From the NCBI GenBank assembly GCA_023212695.1, contig JALCCG010000017.1:1-64000 (forward strand): DNA of 64,000 bases, read 5' to 3'. This stretch comes from Sporisorium sorghi (lineage: Eukaryota > Basidiomycota > Ustilaginomycetes > Ustilaginales > Ustilaginaceae). The position numbers and the translations under genes are program-made. Below, piece after piece: positions 20,086 to 32,546 of the stretch. The notes beneath the pieces were generated by a model that did not search any database, was not told the DNA's origin, and was given only the letters and a program-made list of their open reading frames with translations. The stretch's first letter is position 1, and each line of letters starts with the position of its first letter.

Positions 20086-21855
20086 CTACGTGCGGCCGAA
20101 CGTCGACGTGGCAAGATCGGGAGACGACTGCGAATGCGTGCCTGCACCACCCGATGGCTTGGAGCCGTTGAGATGCGCATGCGCGTCGTCTCGTGCGGGC
20201 GTAGCAAGAGATGGCGCCGATTCCGTTGCTTTGGGCTGATCGAGACCTGCGCTCTCGCCCTGTTCCCACGCTGGAGTCGATTGCGTCGTTGACTTGGTTG
20301 CAGTGGCTACATCAGTGGGACCGCCATAGATGCCCGTAGATCGAGCCAGCTTGAGCTCCTTCTCCTCGTATCGCATCAGTTCGGCGACAAATCCAATGTT
20401 GGGACAGATATCGGCTCTTCGATCCGCAACGTATGCGTAAGACCGCTGCAAGGTCCAACCGAGCGCGTGGATCAGATAGGCAATGACGATGGTCACGGAT
20501 CTCGACTTGCCCGCCTTGCAGTGCACGTACACGGGCTCGGAGCGCAGACGTGCGTCGTCGAGGAAGGAGCACGCTTGCTCGATGCTGTCCTGCACGCCTT
20601 TCGCTTCGACACTGTCGAGCATGGGAAGCTTGAGGTAACGTCCGAATCGATCGCGCAACTGAAGCGGCCCGACCTCGTCGATTTCGCAAGCAACATTGAG
20701 GATGCGACGCACGCCCATCTCTTTGAGCTCCTCGACTGCGTGCTCGGACTGAACGTTGGGTCCGAGATACAAAAAGTCTGGTAGGATGGTCGAGACTTGA
20801 AACTCGAACTCTTCAAAGCTAAAATTGCTTCTCGTGAGATGCGAATCTGCCGTGCGAGACTCGTGCAGGCCTGCATTGCTTCGAGACGTCGATGCGGCGT
20901 TGTTGACTTCAGTCATGGAAGCGGTGCGAGCAGGCGTTGATGGAGAGAGGAGTGGAGCCGGTGGTTGGAGGAGTGCCCTCTGATTTGGCCTGTTGGCATG
21001 GGGATAGCTGCTCAATGTAGCCGATCTGCGCGGCACCGAGGTATCGAGCTGCAATTTGAGGGCCGTGGGCGATCTGCGATTGCCGTTGGGTCGTACGGGC
21101 GGCGCGGGCTCGAGGGCGGAGCTGGTTTGTGTACGCAACATCTCGGACGTGTTGAGGCGTGTGAGAGTTGGTCTGCCCGGACGAGTTTGACGTGGTGGAA
21201 GGGCCTCTGTGGTGCCGTTGACTGGAGAGGGAGACATGGTCAATGGCTGTGCTGCTACGTTGTTATCCAACGTATTGCTGGCAGCAGGTGACATGGCAGC
21301 AGAGCTGGCAGGGGCCACCCGTTGTGGACTGGCAGAGATGACTGGCAATGCGTATGCTGTCGATGGATTGGGTGGGCGAGAATGATCTTTACCGAGTGAA
21401 GTGGGGCTGATGGCATCGTTTGGAGAGTTGGCCTCGGAGCGCAAAAAGAGAGCGTTGGCCAGCTGAGCTTCGACGGGACTAATGCGGTTGGATGGCGGTG
21501 CTAGTACCTGAGAAAGAGCTGGACTGGCGGGAAGCGAGGGCAACGCAACGGCGAAATCCAATTTGGACTTGATCGACGAGGAGCGCGAGAGGCTCGAATC
21601 TGTGCGTTGCGAGAGAGGATCCGGCTGCCAGAACAGATCGGTTGGGAGGGTACTTCTGATGAGGTCGTCGACCGGAGGACCAGCGGTTCCTGCCGCCACC
21701 ATGTGGACGTCCTGGCGGACGCCGTCTTCGAGGTTGTTATGCGGGCTGGATGCAAAGGTAGAATAGGCACGGCACGAGCCTCTTGTGTGCAAGTGACGAT
21801 GTTTATGTACGCGAAATGCGGTGGTTGCAACGTCGGAGAAGCGTCTTTTGTTCAT
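20086..21855 (-). CDS. Dual-specificity (MAP-kinase-phosphatase-like) protein phosphatase
   Basis: From the ATG at 21855 the protein has 589 residues: a disordered Ser/Pro-rich N-terminus of about 380 residues, then a DSP domain. The fold begins at STILPDFLYLGPNVQSEHAV; the general acid is in LPMLDSVEAKG; the P-loop is VHCKAGKSRSVTIVIAYL, with catalytic Cys and Arg in HC-x5-R. It removes phosphate from phospho-Thr/Tyr of MAP kinases or related targets. Layout and domain resemble fungal MKPs such as yeast Msg5, fission-yeast Pmp1 and the Ustilago phosphatase Rok1; which one is orthologous cannot be decided here. The frame stays open upstream to 22566, but that part is poly-Phe and Lys/Arg low complexity typical of a leader, so the MNKRRFSD start is preferred. 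Confidence 0.88.
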   Translation of the reverse strand: MNKRRFSDVATTAFRVHKHRHLHTRGSCRAYSTFASSPHNNLEDGVRQDVHMVAAGTAGPPVDDLIRSTLPTDLFWQPDPLSQRTDSSLSRSSSIKSKLDFAVALPSLPASPALSQVLAPPSNRISPVEAQLANALFLRSEANSPNDAISPTSLGKDHSRPPNPSTAYALPVISASPQRVAPASSAAMSPAASNTLDNNVAAQPLTMSPSPVNGTTEALPPRQTRPGRPTLTRLNTSEMLRTQTSSALEPAPPVRPNGNRRSPTALKLQLDTSVPRRSATLSSYPHANRPNQRALLQPPAPLLSPSTPARTASMTEVNNAASTSRSNAGLHESRTADSHLTRSNFSFEEFEFQVSTILPDFLYLGPNVQSEHAVEELKEMGVRRILNVACEIDEVGPLQLRDRFGRYLKLPMLDSVEAKGVQDSIEQACSFLDDARLRSEPVYVHCKAGKSRSVTIVIAYLIHALGWTLQRSYAYVADRRADICPNIGFVAELMRYEEKELKLARSTGIYGGPTDVATATKSTTQSTPAWEQGESAGLDQPKATESAPSLATPARDDAHAHLNGSKPSGGAGTHSQSSPDLATSTFGRT

Positions 21856-22827
21856 ATGCGGCGTTGCAGCAGCGGATGATGCAACGAGGCCTGCGTGATG
21901 TGTGAGAACAGTTGGCTGCGTTCCAATGGCTCGAGTATGAACTCTTGAGAACGGCAGGCAGACAATCAGGAATCTAGAAGCGGATGTTGAGGATGGCTGC
22001 AAGAGCACTTGGAGCAAGAGCAAATCTGACAAATGCTGCTGCGGAGCGATGTCAAGGTCGTCGGTGAAGCTGATGTTAATCCGAGTCGTCTGGTGTTTAG
22101 CGAGCAGGTGGTGGTAGAGCAGATAGAGGAGAAGGAGGCGGAGCTGGTGGCGATGGTGGAGAGAAACCGAGAATGGCCGAAGCTGGACCAGCCAGACGGG
22201 GCGAAGAGGAGAAAGGACTGAGCCTGGTACAGCGGGAGTGAGGGTCTTCACACCAAAGGCGGTGTATGATGGTGATGTGGAAGAGGCAAGAAAGAGGCTG
22301 CTGCGCTGTCGCTCGCTTTCTTTGTCTGTCTGTCTAGCATTGGTCTCCGCGCGATTGCGCCGCCGTTGCCGCCGTTTTTTCGAGCGGGGTTCAACTCGAA
22401 AAAAAAAAAGAAAAACAAAAAAAAAAGGCGCTGGTTGGCTGTGGTCGAGGCTGTGTCTGCAGTTGAAAGGGCGCTCTCGAGTTGCCGCCGCAAAATTCCC
22501 AACAGCAACGCGGTCATCGAGCTTTGCGACTTGGCCCGACGGCAACACTGCCAGCTGCAAAGCCAAAGCGCGTTGCGGCGAATTTCGTGCAGCGAGACTG
22601 AGAGGAGAGACCCCAAAACGAAAAGCATCGGATCATGCGAAGCGAAAATTAAACTTCAAGACGGCCACGACAAGCCAAGCCTCGCTGGTCCGCTCGATCC
22701 CGGCGCACACCTCATATCGTACTCTTAACACTACTTTTGCAGCCAACCTCGAGCCGTATCGTCAGCTTGGCCGTGATGGCGACGCGCAAGTGCGAAGAGG
22801 GATCGGATGTCGACAGACGGCAGACAA

Positions 22828-22830
<3 letters not shown>

Positions 22831-22875
<45 letters not shown>
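22831..22875. repeat. T45 homopolymer
   Basis: Uninterrupted T run in the shared upstream region of the phosphatase and DEF1-like genes. A poly(dA:dT) tract of this length would exclude nucleosomes. Confidence 0.85.
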
Positions 22876-23421
22876 CTTGGTCATGACCTCGGATTGCCGA
22901 AGATGAATGAAAAAGAATCGGTTCGCCAGCCAAATCCCACAGCCAATTCGCAGGCAAGAGGGCAACGCGCGCCGAGCACTTCGCTCGCACTGCCCGGCAT
23001 CAATAGCAGCAGCACCGCCTCCGCCTTGGCATCGCTCAACATGACTTTCGGTGTTTGGTCGTGTGAGCTCCGTGAAGTGGGTTGGATGAGGCCTTGGCAT
23101 CGTCATCCTTACAGCAGATTTCGGATTCGGCTTTGTCTGCCAGCTCGCAAGAGAGATCTGAAAAGAATGCTCCCGATTCGAAAATTGTCGTGCGATAGAG
23201 TTTTGCACTTTCGTCGCCCTGCTTAGCAACGCTTAGTAATGAACGCCTACCTGACATTGCGTTCACCTCATCCCGTCTGCAACTTTGACTGCAATTCTTT
23301 CAAGCGCAGCCTGGTGGCTCCGAGACTCAGAAATGAGGTGCGAGTCGAGGCCACGTTGGCTGGTCGTGGTCACCCGACCAGATCCCAAGCGCCTTTCCTT
23401 TGAGCGTCGCGCCGGCCGCAC

Positions 23422-23445
23422 AGAGAGAGAGAGAGAGAGAGAGAG
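23422..23445. repeat. (AG)n microsatellite
   Basis: About twelve AG units upstream of the DEF1-like gene. It is a simple repeat; promoter roles for GA tracts are known in other eukaryotes, but none is shown here. Confidence 0.8.
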
Positions 23446-24222
23446 CGACTCAAGGATGGTTAACGAATACAAAGGAATTCAAAGTCACGAATAGAATTTC
23501 AGATTTGAGGGCTTGTTCGAATAGAGCTCGAATCAATACAGATCGAAAGTGCAGCTTGACTCGAATACAAAATCTGAAAAATCGATCACCTTTCTGACTT
23601 CGGTCCTGTGGAATAACGTTACGAGAAAAAGACAGCAGCTGACTGGGCTCGGGCCCCCTTGGTTTCGTTGGTGTTCTCCCTTTGTCCCCTTCTCGGCCCA
23701 ACTTGCTTGCTTCTCTCTCTTCCGACGCCGCATTCGAGCAAAGGAAACAGCAGCAGAAACGAACAGGTTGGCGCATGAGAGGCGGATCAATGAGCCATGC
23801 CAAGCAGGTCTAGAAGCGCAAGCAAGCAAGCAAAGCACACACAGAGAGAAGTTGAAATTGGCTCATTTTTCGAAGCAGCAGAGAAGCGCTCAGAGAGGCT
23901 GAGGCTGAGCGAAGGAGAGCGAGCGAGCGCGTCCAAAGTGTTGCTTTTGTTCTTCCTGTTCTGCTCTGCTGCGCTTCAGCTTGTTGCTTGTTGCTTCTTT
24001 CCTTTCATCCGCCCTTCTCTGTCTTGTCACTCGTCACCGTCGAACGTTTTCCCTTTTCACTCTGCCCGGTCTCCTCGACACAAGTGCATACGGCTACTTC
24101 ATTCATCGTCTCTCGCATACGGTCGCCGTGCCATTCGTCTCGTCGTTCGCCCCTCGAGAAGCACGCTGCCACTTTCAAGGACCTCTTTCCCGTCCATACA
24201 CATATACACAACACATAAAACA

Positions 24223-26880
24223 ATGTCGACCACAGCCGCGCGCAGAGGGTCCTTCCCTCGCCCCAAGCGCCGCTCTCAACAAGTGCAGGATGACACGGAG
24301 GAGGTACGCACGCTTCGTGCCAAATACTCGGAACAGCTCGACATGATCCGCGAGCTCTTCCCCACCTGGACCGACGAGGACCTTCTCTTCGCTCTTCACG
24401 AATCTCGAGGCGACGTCGAGAACGCTGTCGTTCGCATCTCGGAAGGCCAGGTCCAACAGTTCTCGTCTGTCAAGTCAAAGAAGCAGGTCAAGAAGGAGTC
24501 CAGCTCCCACCACGCTGCTTCCTCCCCTTACGCCTCCTCAACCGCCCCAGCCGCTGCTGCTGCTGCTGCTGCTCCTCACGCCACCCGCGGCAACCACCAC
24601 GTCGGTGCGCCTGCCTCTCGCGGCCGTGGCGGTGCTTCCGTTCGAGGCGCTCGAGGTGGTCGTGGTGGCTTCCGCGGTGTCGGTGGACGCGGCGGTGGCA
24701 TCGCTCCTCAGGCCAACGGACACGATCTCAAGACGCCCGAGACTCAGACCGTCGAGGCCACTACCGCCCAGGCTTTCGCTCCCATCGCCACCCCCACCTC
24801 TGGAACCAGCTGGGCCGCCGCTCTCGCCAGGTCCAACAACAAGGCGCAACCCGCCCCCGCTGCTGCCGCTGTTCCTGCCCCGGCACCCGCCATCGCCCAA
24901 GAGATCACCGAGCCCGCAGTCGCACCTTCGCAGCCGGCTGCTGCTCCCGCTGCTCCCGCTGCCGCCGAGATCGCTGCTCCTCAGGCTACAGAGTCCGCCA
25001 CCACCACCACCGCGCTCCCTTCCTCGACCGAGACCGCGGCACCGGCTGTCAAGGTGCCCGCGCCGGCTAAAGCCACGCCAAAGTCCGGCGGTATGAGCTG
25101 GGCCCAGATCGCACGCAAGTCCGAGGCTCCCAAGCCCGTCGCTGCACCCATCGCCGCTGCAGCTCCATCCGAAAGCGCTCCTGTTGCTCCCGTATCCGAC
25201 GCCGCCCCCGTCGAGGCCGTCGTCGCTCCGTCCACCACCACCGAGGTTCAGCCCGAATCCACCGAGCAGCCTGCCGTCGCTGCAACGGAACCTGCCGTCG
25301 AAGCCGCAGCTGCCCCCGTAGCCGCCACCGAGTCCGTCGCTGCTCCACAAGCCGAGCCCGAGGCTGCCGCTGCCACCGACGCCACTTCTGCTGCCACCGC
25401 TACCGATGCTGGTGCCGCTTCCGCCATTGCCCCGCCAGGCCTCTCCAAGGCTGCTCCTCGTGCTCCTGCGCAGCGATCGTCGCAGCGCGCTCGTCAGGAT
25501 GCCCCCGTCGTCATGGCTGGCGGCTCGTCGCAGCTCGACAAGCTCGGCGTTCAATTTGGCTCGCTCAACTTCCTCGGCGGCGACGCTGACGAGGCGCCCG
25601 AGGCCACCGCTGACGCTTCTGCATCCGCTCCCCACGCCGAGACCGAGGCTGCTGCCCCAGCTGCCCCGGCCGCTGCCGCCGCCGCAGCTTCGCCCTCTGC
25701 CCACCGACAAGACGCTCCGCTCGGTGGCCAGGCTCACACCGACTCGTTCAGCCAGCAGCCTTCCGCTGCCGGCCAGTACAACGGCTTCAAGTCCGACTCG
25801 TTCGACAACTCGTACGGCTTCACCGGCCAGCAGCAACAGCAACAGCAGCAGGCTGCTCCTCAGCAACAGCAGCAACAGGCTTCGCACGACCAGATCCACG
25901 GCTACAACGGATACAGCTCCATCGGTCAGAACCACGCTTCTTCGCAGCCCCACACCCAGCCCCAGCACGCCCTCCACGACTACTCGTCCATGTACGGCGG
26001 TCTCGACACCCAGCGCCTCGCCCAGTTCTACGGCGCCTACGACCAGGGCTCCAACGCTTTCGGCCAGCGTTCCGACGACAAGGCGCAGTCTCAGGCCGCC
26101 TCGCAGCAGGGCCAGCAGCAGCAGTCCGCTTCGCAGCAGGGCGCCGACCACCAGGGCCAGCACCCGCACCAGCAGCTCCAGGGCCACCAGGCCGGCCCCG
26201 GCCTCCACCAGCAGCAGGCTCCTCAGCAGCAGCAGTTCCCCGGCATGATGCCCTACTACTACCCTCACTACTACATGCCCAACCAGTTCCAGCACTACGG
26301 CCAGCCCGCCGCCGGCTACGGCCAGTACCCCGTCTACGGTCAGCCTGCTGCCCAGCCCCAGCACGCTTCCAAGCCCGGCACGCCTGCCACCATCGCCTCG
26401 CCCTACAGCCAGGGCCCGCAGTCGGATGTTAACGCCTACGGTGCGCAGAACCACTACGGTCAGACGCCCAGCTCTGGCGGCCTTTCGTCGTACGACCAGG
26501 GCTTTGGCCGTGGTGTGCCCGGCCTTGGTGGCGTGTCGGACTACTCCAAGATCTACGGCAATGCCATCCCCGGTCTGGGCGGCTTCCTCGGCAGCGGTGC
26601 CGGTGGGGCGCCTCCTTCGCAGAACGCCGCCTCGGGCAACGCTGCTTCGGGCAACAATGGCACTCCTCACCTCGGCTCGCAGCAGAAGGCGGGTGCTTCG
26701 TCTGGCAACGCTCTCGACAGCTACCGCCAGTTTGATGCTAACGCCTCCAAGGGCTCGGCTCAGTCGACGTCGGCCTCGAGCCAGGTGGGCCGTGGCCAGG
26801 CTCAGTCGCAGAGCGGACCGCAACCGCACCAGCAGGCTCAACAGGGCCAGCAGCAGCAGGCTCAGCAGGCGCAGCAGGCT

Positions 26881-26918
<38 letters not shown>

Positions 26919-27006
26919 CTACCAGCAGTACGGCGCCTACGGGCACCAGGCCACCACCAACGCCTACTCCAACTACCCTTACGCCCGTCAGTACTGGGGT
27001 CAGTAA
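24223..27006 (+). CDS. DEF1-like RNA polymerase II degradation factor (CUE domain, poly-Q)
   Basis: 927 residues from the ATG at 24223. A CUE ubiquitin-binding domain spans roughly residues 36-78 (QLDMIRELFPTWTDEDLLFA and then ESRGDVENAVVRISEG). After it come an RGG-type tract (residues 130-165), a long Ala/Pro-rich region, and a Gln-rich second half ending in a run of twelve Gln followed by a Tyr-rich tail. This order (CUE, then a large Q-rich region) is that of yeast Def1, which binds Ubc-fold and Elongin complexes and promotes ubiquitination of stalled Rpb1. An upstream in-frame ATG at 23797 exists, but the extra sequence is a low-complexity leader. Two W-A-x-x-[AL]-x-R short motifs (SWAAALARS, SWAQIARKS) repeat in the middle part. 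Assignment is good; orthology is based on layout. Confidence 0.85.
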
Positions 27007-29478
27007 AGGTGAGGCTGCTACCTTTGTATCTTTTCTGTGTTTGAGTACTACTTTGCAGAAGAACAAAACACCACTCGCACGCACACACGCACCTTGCCAA
27101 TCTCAGGGTTTCCGATGTTTTTGCTGATGATCTATTCGACTTCGGCCCTACCTGAATCTATACGTCTACGTGTGTTCTGTGGAGAGCTATGAATGGTGTT
27201 GAACTGCGTTGCGTTTTGGATCAGCGCCAACTTGAGCCATGATGAGTGAGCAAGCTGATCCAGGACTCGGCCTTGCTCGATCGGGGCGTTGAAATGTGGT
27301 CCACGGAACGTTACTCTGGACAGGCGTGAGCGAGTAAATAGACGACGAGTGACACGATCGTCTCTCGCTAGCTGAATCGGGCGACGATGTGAGCCCGAAG
27401 CAGGATAACTAATCGAGTGAAATCAGTTGCGTGCGGGGAAGAGCAACCAGCTGACCGTGGAAAGATCTGTTGACGTGCGTTGGCCACTCATCGCGTGCGT
27501 TATGCATGTCTCACTTTCCCCGCTCTCGCCCTCGCTGATTGCACCTTTGCACCTGTCCAGCTGCCGTTGTTTCCAACACCAGGTTGGTCCCACTCGGCGT
27601 CTAGATTGCTAACTCAAGTGTCAGCTGGCGCGAACCGATCCGAGCTGGGGGTCGGATGGGAGCTAATCTCGGGTTGACCGCAGCCAATATGTTTCACTTT
27701 CACGTCCACGAGCCGAGCTCGCCCAGGCGGGCCAACGTCCTATTGTGTCAACGCGTTAAGTTAGTATGAGAGCCGTGACCGGGAGGGTCGCGGTGGTGCC
27801 AGAACTCATTGTCCTTCCGATCGCGACCTCCTGGTGGTTTCAGGAGACACAAGGGTGCAATGACACACCAGCGCCAATGCCTTCGCCTGCGCTCGATCGT
27901 GCCATGTGCCTCCATTTGCCGCAGACAATGAACCGAGAGAGGCGGCGATAAGATGCAACTTGTGCTTCTTAGCGTGGGCGGTATCTGATGCTGTGCTTGC
28001 ATTGCTCGCGGTTGGTTGCGCTGCCGACAAGCCGTGCGATCGAGCGTAATGCGCGACGACTTTGGTCCACTTTTTGAAGCCGAAGGAGGCTAGCTGCCTC
28101 ACGGATGCGAGCCAGCTAGCGTTCCTCAAGGGGCACCAGTTACGGCATCTGGAGAGACTGCGAACAGACTCAAGCGCTGAGCGCGGGCTGATGCGACGGA
28201 AGCCGCGCACTGCATCTCGTATGTAAAGACACCAGCAGCGGCATCGTCGTCCAAAGCAGGCACACGGCACGACTGCTTTCTACGGAGTCCCCGCCCACGT
28301 CGAACGAGATCCCTCAGTTCCAACGGGAAAGTGAAACGAGGGCGACGTTCACATGCGCGTGTTCTGCCCTGTCTGTTTCGACCACAATCGGAGCCCTCGA
28401 CTTGGATGTGAAATTGTTCACCGGGCTCCGAATCGTGAGACAATGGAACACGTCAAACACAGTCCTTGGCGTGAACACCAGCACGTGGAAAAGAAGCAGC
28501 ATACGAAAGTCGTAGCTCTCAAGGAATATGTCTGCACCGCATTGTGAGGAAGAGATGACAGGGCTTGCATGAGCGCAGCGGGACGGAATCGCGAGGTGCT
28601 ACAGCGATCGCATGATGCATTGAGATTGTCTACAGTGAATTTATGTGAACGGCAAGCACCACCCAGATGTAACTTAGGCGCAATCAGGGACCAATCAGAA
28701 GGCCTCAGGCCTCTTGACAGCAGCTTCGACGTGCATGCAGGGACAGGGCCCGACGCCGAGTGCAAGAGATACACAGCCCGAGCGTGGACAATCGTTATCA
28801 AGCAGCGGACGACGACGTGAGGTGGCAAAACCCGAAACCCAAGACAATGGATACTGACAGCTCCGATGTCAGGGGAATGAGATGAAAGTGTTTGACAGGT
28901 GGCGACAATCGAAGACGTCCGACGTCATGAGAGCATTTCATATAGACAGTGCTCTCAGTCTCTTTGGCGATGTGGTCAGATTAACGTTAGCGTTCTCGCG
29001 TCTCGAACGCTTCGCTAATGCGTGCTTGGATCGCGACCAACACTTTGCTGTTCGCCTGACGACGTGTCTCGGTGGCGAGAGAGGCTTTGCCGAAGTGCAC
29101 TTTTCGCGAAATCTTGCCCGCGCTGTCGGGAACACGAGCCGAGCAGCAGCAGCAACGGACCAGATTCGAGGGTTCAAAATCCGCCGATGGCATTCACAGT
29201 AGCACTTGGACTAGAGATCCTTCGGAAAAAGTCAATTGCAGTGCCGAGCCGCTCAACAGAGTCTCTGCTGCCTGACGACGATCCTGAAAGGCAGGCAGGG
29301 TAAGGTGAACAGCATTCCTCGGGAGCCAGCCATGTCCCAAGCAAGTCGTGGGAAAAGCGGCCCCCTCGGTTACCAAGCCAAGCCCAGCCAGACACACAGC
29401 CAGACTGACTGATACAGTAGACAGGAACGCGACGGCTGCGAAATTTTCATTTTAAAAAATTCATTTTAGAGAAAAGAC

Positions 29479-29479
29479 A

Positions 29480-29505
<26 letters not shown>
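29479..29505. repeat. A27 homopolymer left of the assembly gap
   Basis: Part of an A-rich block (29440-29535) whose order of motifs is echoed right of the N gap. Confidence 0.7.
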
Positions 29506-29516
<11 letters not shown>

Positions 29517-29546
29517 AGAAAAAATTTTTTTTTTAGCTGTGCCCGG

Positions 29547-29556
29547 NNNNNNNNNN
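29547..29556. other. Assembly gap (10 N)
   Basis: Ten N residues. Both flanks show the same succession of motifs (ACGG-CTG, an AATTTT/TTAAAAAA patch, a long A run, then AGCTGTGCC), so the gap is probably an unresolved or falsely duplicated homopolymer block and not missing genes. Confidence 0.9.
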
Positions 29557-29640
29557 ACCAAACCCCACCAAAAACAAAACAAAAACAAACAAAAAAAAAA
29601 AAAAGAAAGGAACGGGCTGAAAAATTTTAATTTAAAAAAA

Positions 29641-29647
<7 letters not shown>

Positions 29648-29683
<36 letters not shown>
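29648..29683. repeat. A36 homopolymer right of the assembly gap
   Basis: Counterpart of the A run on the left of the gap; together they flank near-duplicate sequence. Confidence 0.7.
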
Positions 29684-29685
<2 letters not shown>

Positions 29686-32486
29686 AAAGAGAAAAAAAGA
29701 GCAAACATTTTTTCTTGAGCTGTGCCGGGCTTGCACTGAATGTACCTGTCCCGTGCCACGCCCTCGAGCGCGAAAGAGAGCCAAGACATCCTCGCTACAC
29801 CAAACGTTGTGGTTTTGGCGAAGTGAAGCATTGCGGCTGGCAAGTACATGTTCCTGATGTCTCACAGTCGTGTGCGCTCCTGTCCATCATGCAGGTTGAC
29901 CGGTAGGGACGACTGCGGGTTCGATCGTTGACACATCTCATCGTTCATTCCTAACGGAATCGAGCAAAGTCGGAACGGATCTGGTTTCAGGAAGAGTGGT
30001 CGCAACCCGCAGCTCGGTCTCGGACAACGTGAATCAGCCCTGCCAAGCCGGTCAACCTGACTGTGAAAGGGCCGGTCAAATTTTCGGTTCGAGACAGCAA
30101 GGTAGGCGTCCGATGAGAGACTCAGCAAACGGTGTCTTGTGGTTGAGGAGAGCAAGCGGTGATTTGGAGTCGCTCGTTCCATTGTGCTGGAAAAGCGAGG
30201 AAGTCCAAGCGCGACGCTCGCTTACGTCCCGTGACGGCTGGCGACGATATGTGTGGCCCGGATCGGAGCCCAAGTGAGTGTGTAACTTTCTACGCCTCTC
30301 CCTCACTGCCAATGTGACTGACTGCTCCTTATCACTCTCAAAATTGTGAATCTCGAGTCTCATTGCCTGCGGGCGCAGTCAGCCATGTTGCTGGCATTGC
30401 ACGGGACCGCCTCTTCAGACGACCGGATTCCGGCGACGGCAGCCGAGACTCGGGTGAGACCTGTCAAGCCTGAAGTGAGATCTGGTCGTCGATCCTTGTC
30501 CGCAACCTTGTCAGTTTGGGTCACGAACCGTTGCCATGATACAATTTGTATGCTGCAGGTGGATCTCGTTTGTGGCTGGCGATCCGACACTCTGCCCCCT
30601 TGCAGCGCGCAACCAAAAAGGAGGCGTGCGGAGATGGTTGTCCGTACCCCAATAAACAGCATGCATGATTGTCATGCCAGACATATGGGGGCGATGATCG
30701 CATTTCTTCTCTTTCGAATGGTTCCCACGCCAAAGTTTGGGGGGGTGGCGAACCTTCTTGCTTTGCTATGCTTTGCTATGCTTTGCTTGCCGCTGTGTTC
30801 CTAGCGCTTCGACGTGAGCTTGACGTGAGCTGTCATCGTTCCGAATAACGAGACCGGCACATTTTGTGTCCAGCCGTCCCAGACAGCCCAAAGAGGAAAC
30901 AAAAGGAAAGAAAAAAAAAATCCTTTTTTTTGTTTTTTGTTTTATTATTTATTATTTTATTTATTTTTGAAATCCCGGCGTTTTTCCGTTTCTTTGTCAA
31001 AGTCACCGTCTGGCACCACCTCGGACTGTCAGAAAGTGTCTGGGCCTTCTGGTCGCTCGTAAAGTCAGCTATCAAGATCGTCATTGATCAAATAGCAGCA
31101 CTTGCCTTTCATCCACCCTAGTGCGTTTAAAGAGCACGAAAAGGGAGCGATTGTGCAGTACTGTAGCCAAGGCGGACGGTAAAACCTTGGCAAAGTGCGG
31201 AGCAGACAAACGCAGGCACACCCGCTTCATTCTGCTGCGCGCTGCTCAATTGTCCCTTTACCGCATGAAATGAAAGGCGGAATTGCAGCTGCTCCAACAC
31301 CCTCGCAGCCGACCCGCGGGGCGCATCCGAGCCTCTCGAAAGCAGATGGCTCTCGCTTCGCTTTAAGGCGACTAGACGCAAAAAGACGCCGAGAGGAGGG
31401 CAAAAAGAGTGACATCGCGCTTCCCATGCTAGCGATTCGGATCTAGCTTTGACAGGACAGTGAAGCAAGCAGCAGCAGGCCTCGGAGATCATCAAGTGAG
31501 CGTAAGACAATTACGTTACACATTAGCTTCGTTGTTCAGTATGCAGGCGATTTCGCATCCGACGCGCTTCGCTTGAAGTTAAGCGACATGATACCCTTAT
31601 TGTGTGTCACGCCGACGCCCCCCGCTCCAATGCTTGAGCCCCGCTCTCCATCGGATCCGTCTGAGCTCGAATGAGGTGGTCAGACGAGCAAATTTGCCGG
31701 CAGCAGGCCAACGAGGCGAGTCTTTGCGCTAATCGAGTCGAGATGCAACCTGTCACAGCAACCTTGGCATCGCAGCACCCCTTCGATCAGTAGGACGGTA
31801 CTTCGAGTGCTCTTCAGTGTTGTCTTGCAGATGCCTGGCGTTGCACATTGAACTTGGATTTAGTGCGAGTCGACCTCGATAAGGACGGTCGAGGGGCCCA
31901 CTCCAAATGAAACCCCGGAGAAAACAAAAAGAAAGGCGAGAAAAAATGAAGAAAAGAGGACGCGAAAATGGAACACCAAAATTCGACGTGTCGAGCTGTC
32001 ACTTTTGTGAATCCAAGCCCGAGCGTGTGCGTCTCAGTCGCGAAAGAAATGGCACGCTCGCGGCTAAGCGACCCCGAGAAATTTCAAGAAATTTCAACCT
32101 CGGACCAACACCAGCATCGACGGTCCTTGCTTCGATCGATCGAGCTCACTGATCAATACTCAGCAGCCGCGAGCGGTATCGAGACAAGCAGGATCCCTAC
32201 GCTCGCCGGTGTCAAATCTAGGCACCGATTGGGATGGACAGATTGGACGAACCTCGAAGATGTTCTTTTTGGCTCTAGGTTTCGAAGCTACTGGGAATTT
32301 TAGTTTCGATCCTGGCTCGCATGCTTCGACAGCGGTACGCGAGTCACGGCGGCGCGGCAAGAGCCGCTGAGAACATAGCCCAAGGGCAAGCAAGGCGTAC
32401 GTTGACTCTCCAGAAGCGACCGAAGGAAGCAACGCGTGGGGCTGTCGTCCAGCTCGCATCGAAATCCCCGTTGAGAGATTGCCCGT

Positions 32487-32487
<1 letters not shown>

Positions 32488-32543
<56 letters not shown>
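32488..32543. repeat. T56 homopolymer
   Basis: Uninterrupted T run in the gene-poor tract. Frames crossing it translate as poly-Phe or poly-Lys and are artefacts. Confidence 0.85.

Positions 32544-32546
<3 letters not shown>

Larger units (their letters stand above)
21856..24222. other. Divergent promoter region, phosphatase and DEF1-like gene
   Basis: About 2.4 kb separating two divergently transcribed genes. It contains pyrimidine/purine-rich leaders, a T45 run at 22831-22875 and a GA dinucleotide run at 23422-23445. Small frames here translate homopolymers and are not called. No RNA gene was recognised. Confidence 0.55.

Noticed and set aside
21856..22566. N-terminal extension of the phosphatase (237 residues)
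   Set aside because: Poly-Phe, Lys/Arg and Leu/His low complexity in a transcript-leader region; the inner ATG gives a normal protein start.
24538..27084. 848-codon minus-strand ORF opposite the DEF1-like gene
   Set aside because: Leu/Gly/Ser/Arg low complexity that mirrors the GC-rich Gln/Ala repeats of the real gene; no domain.
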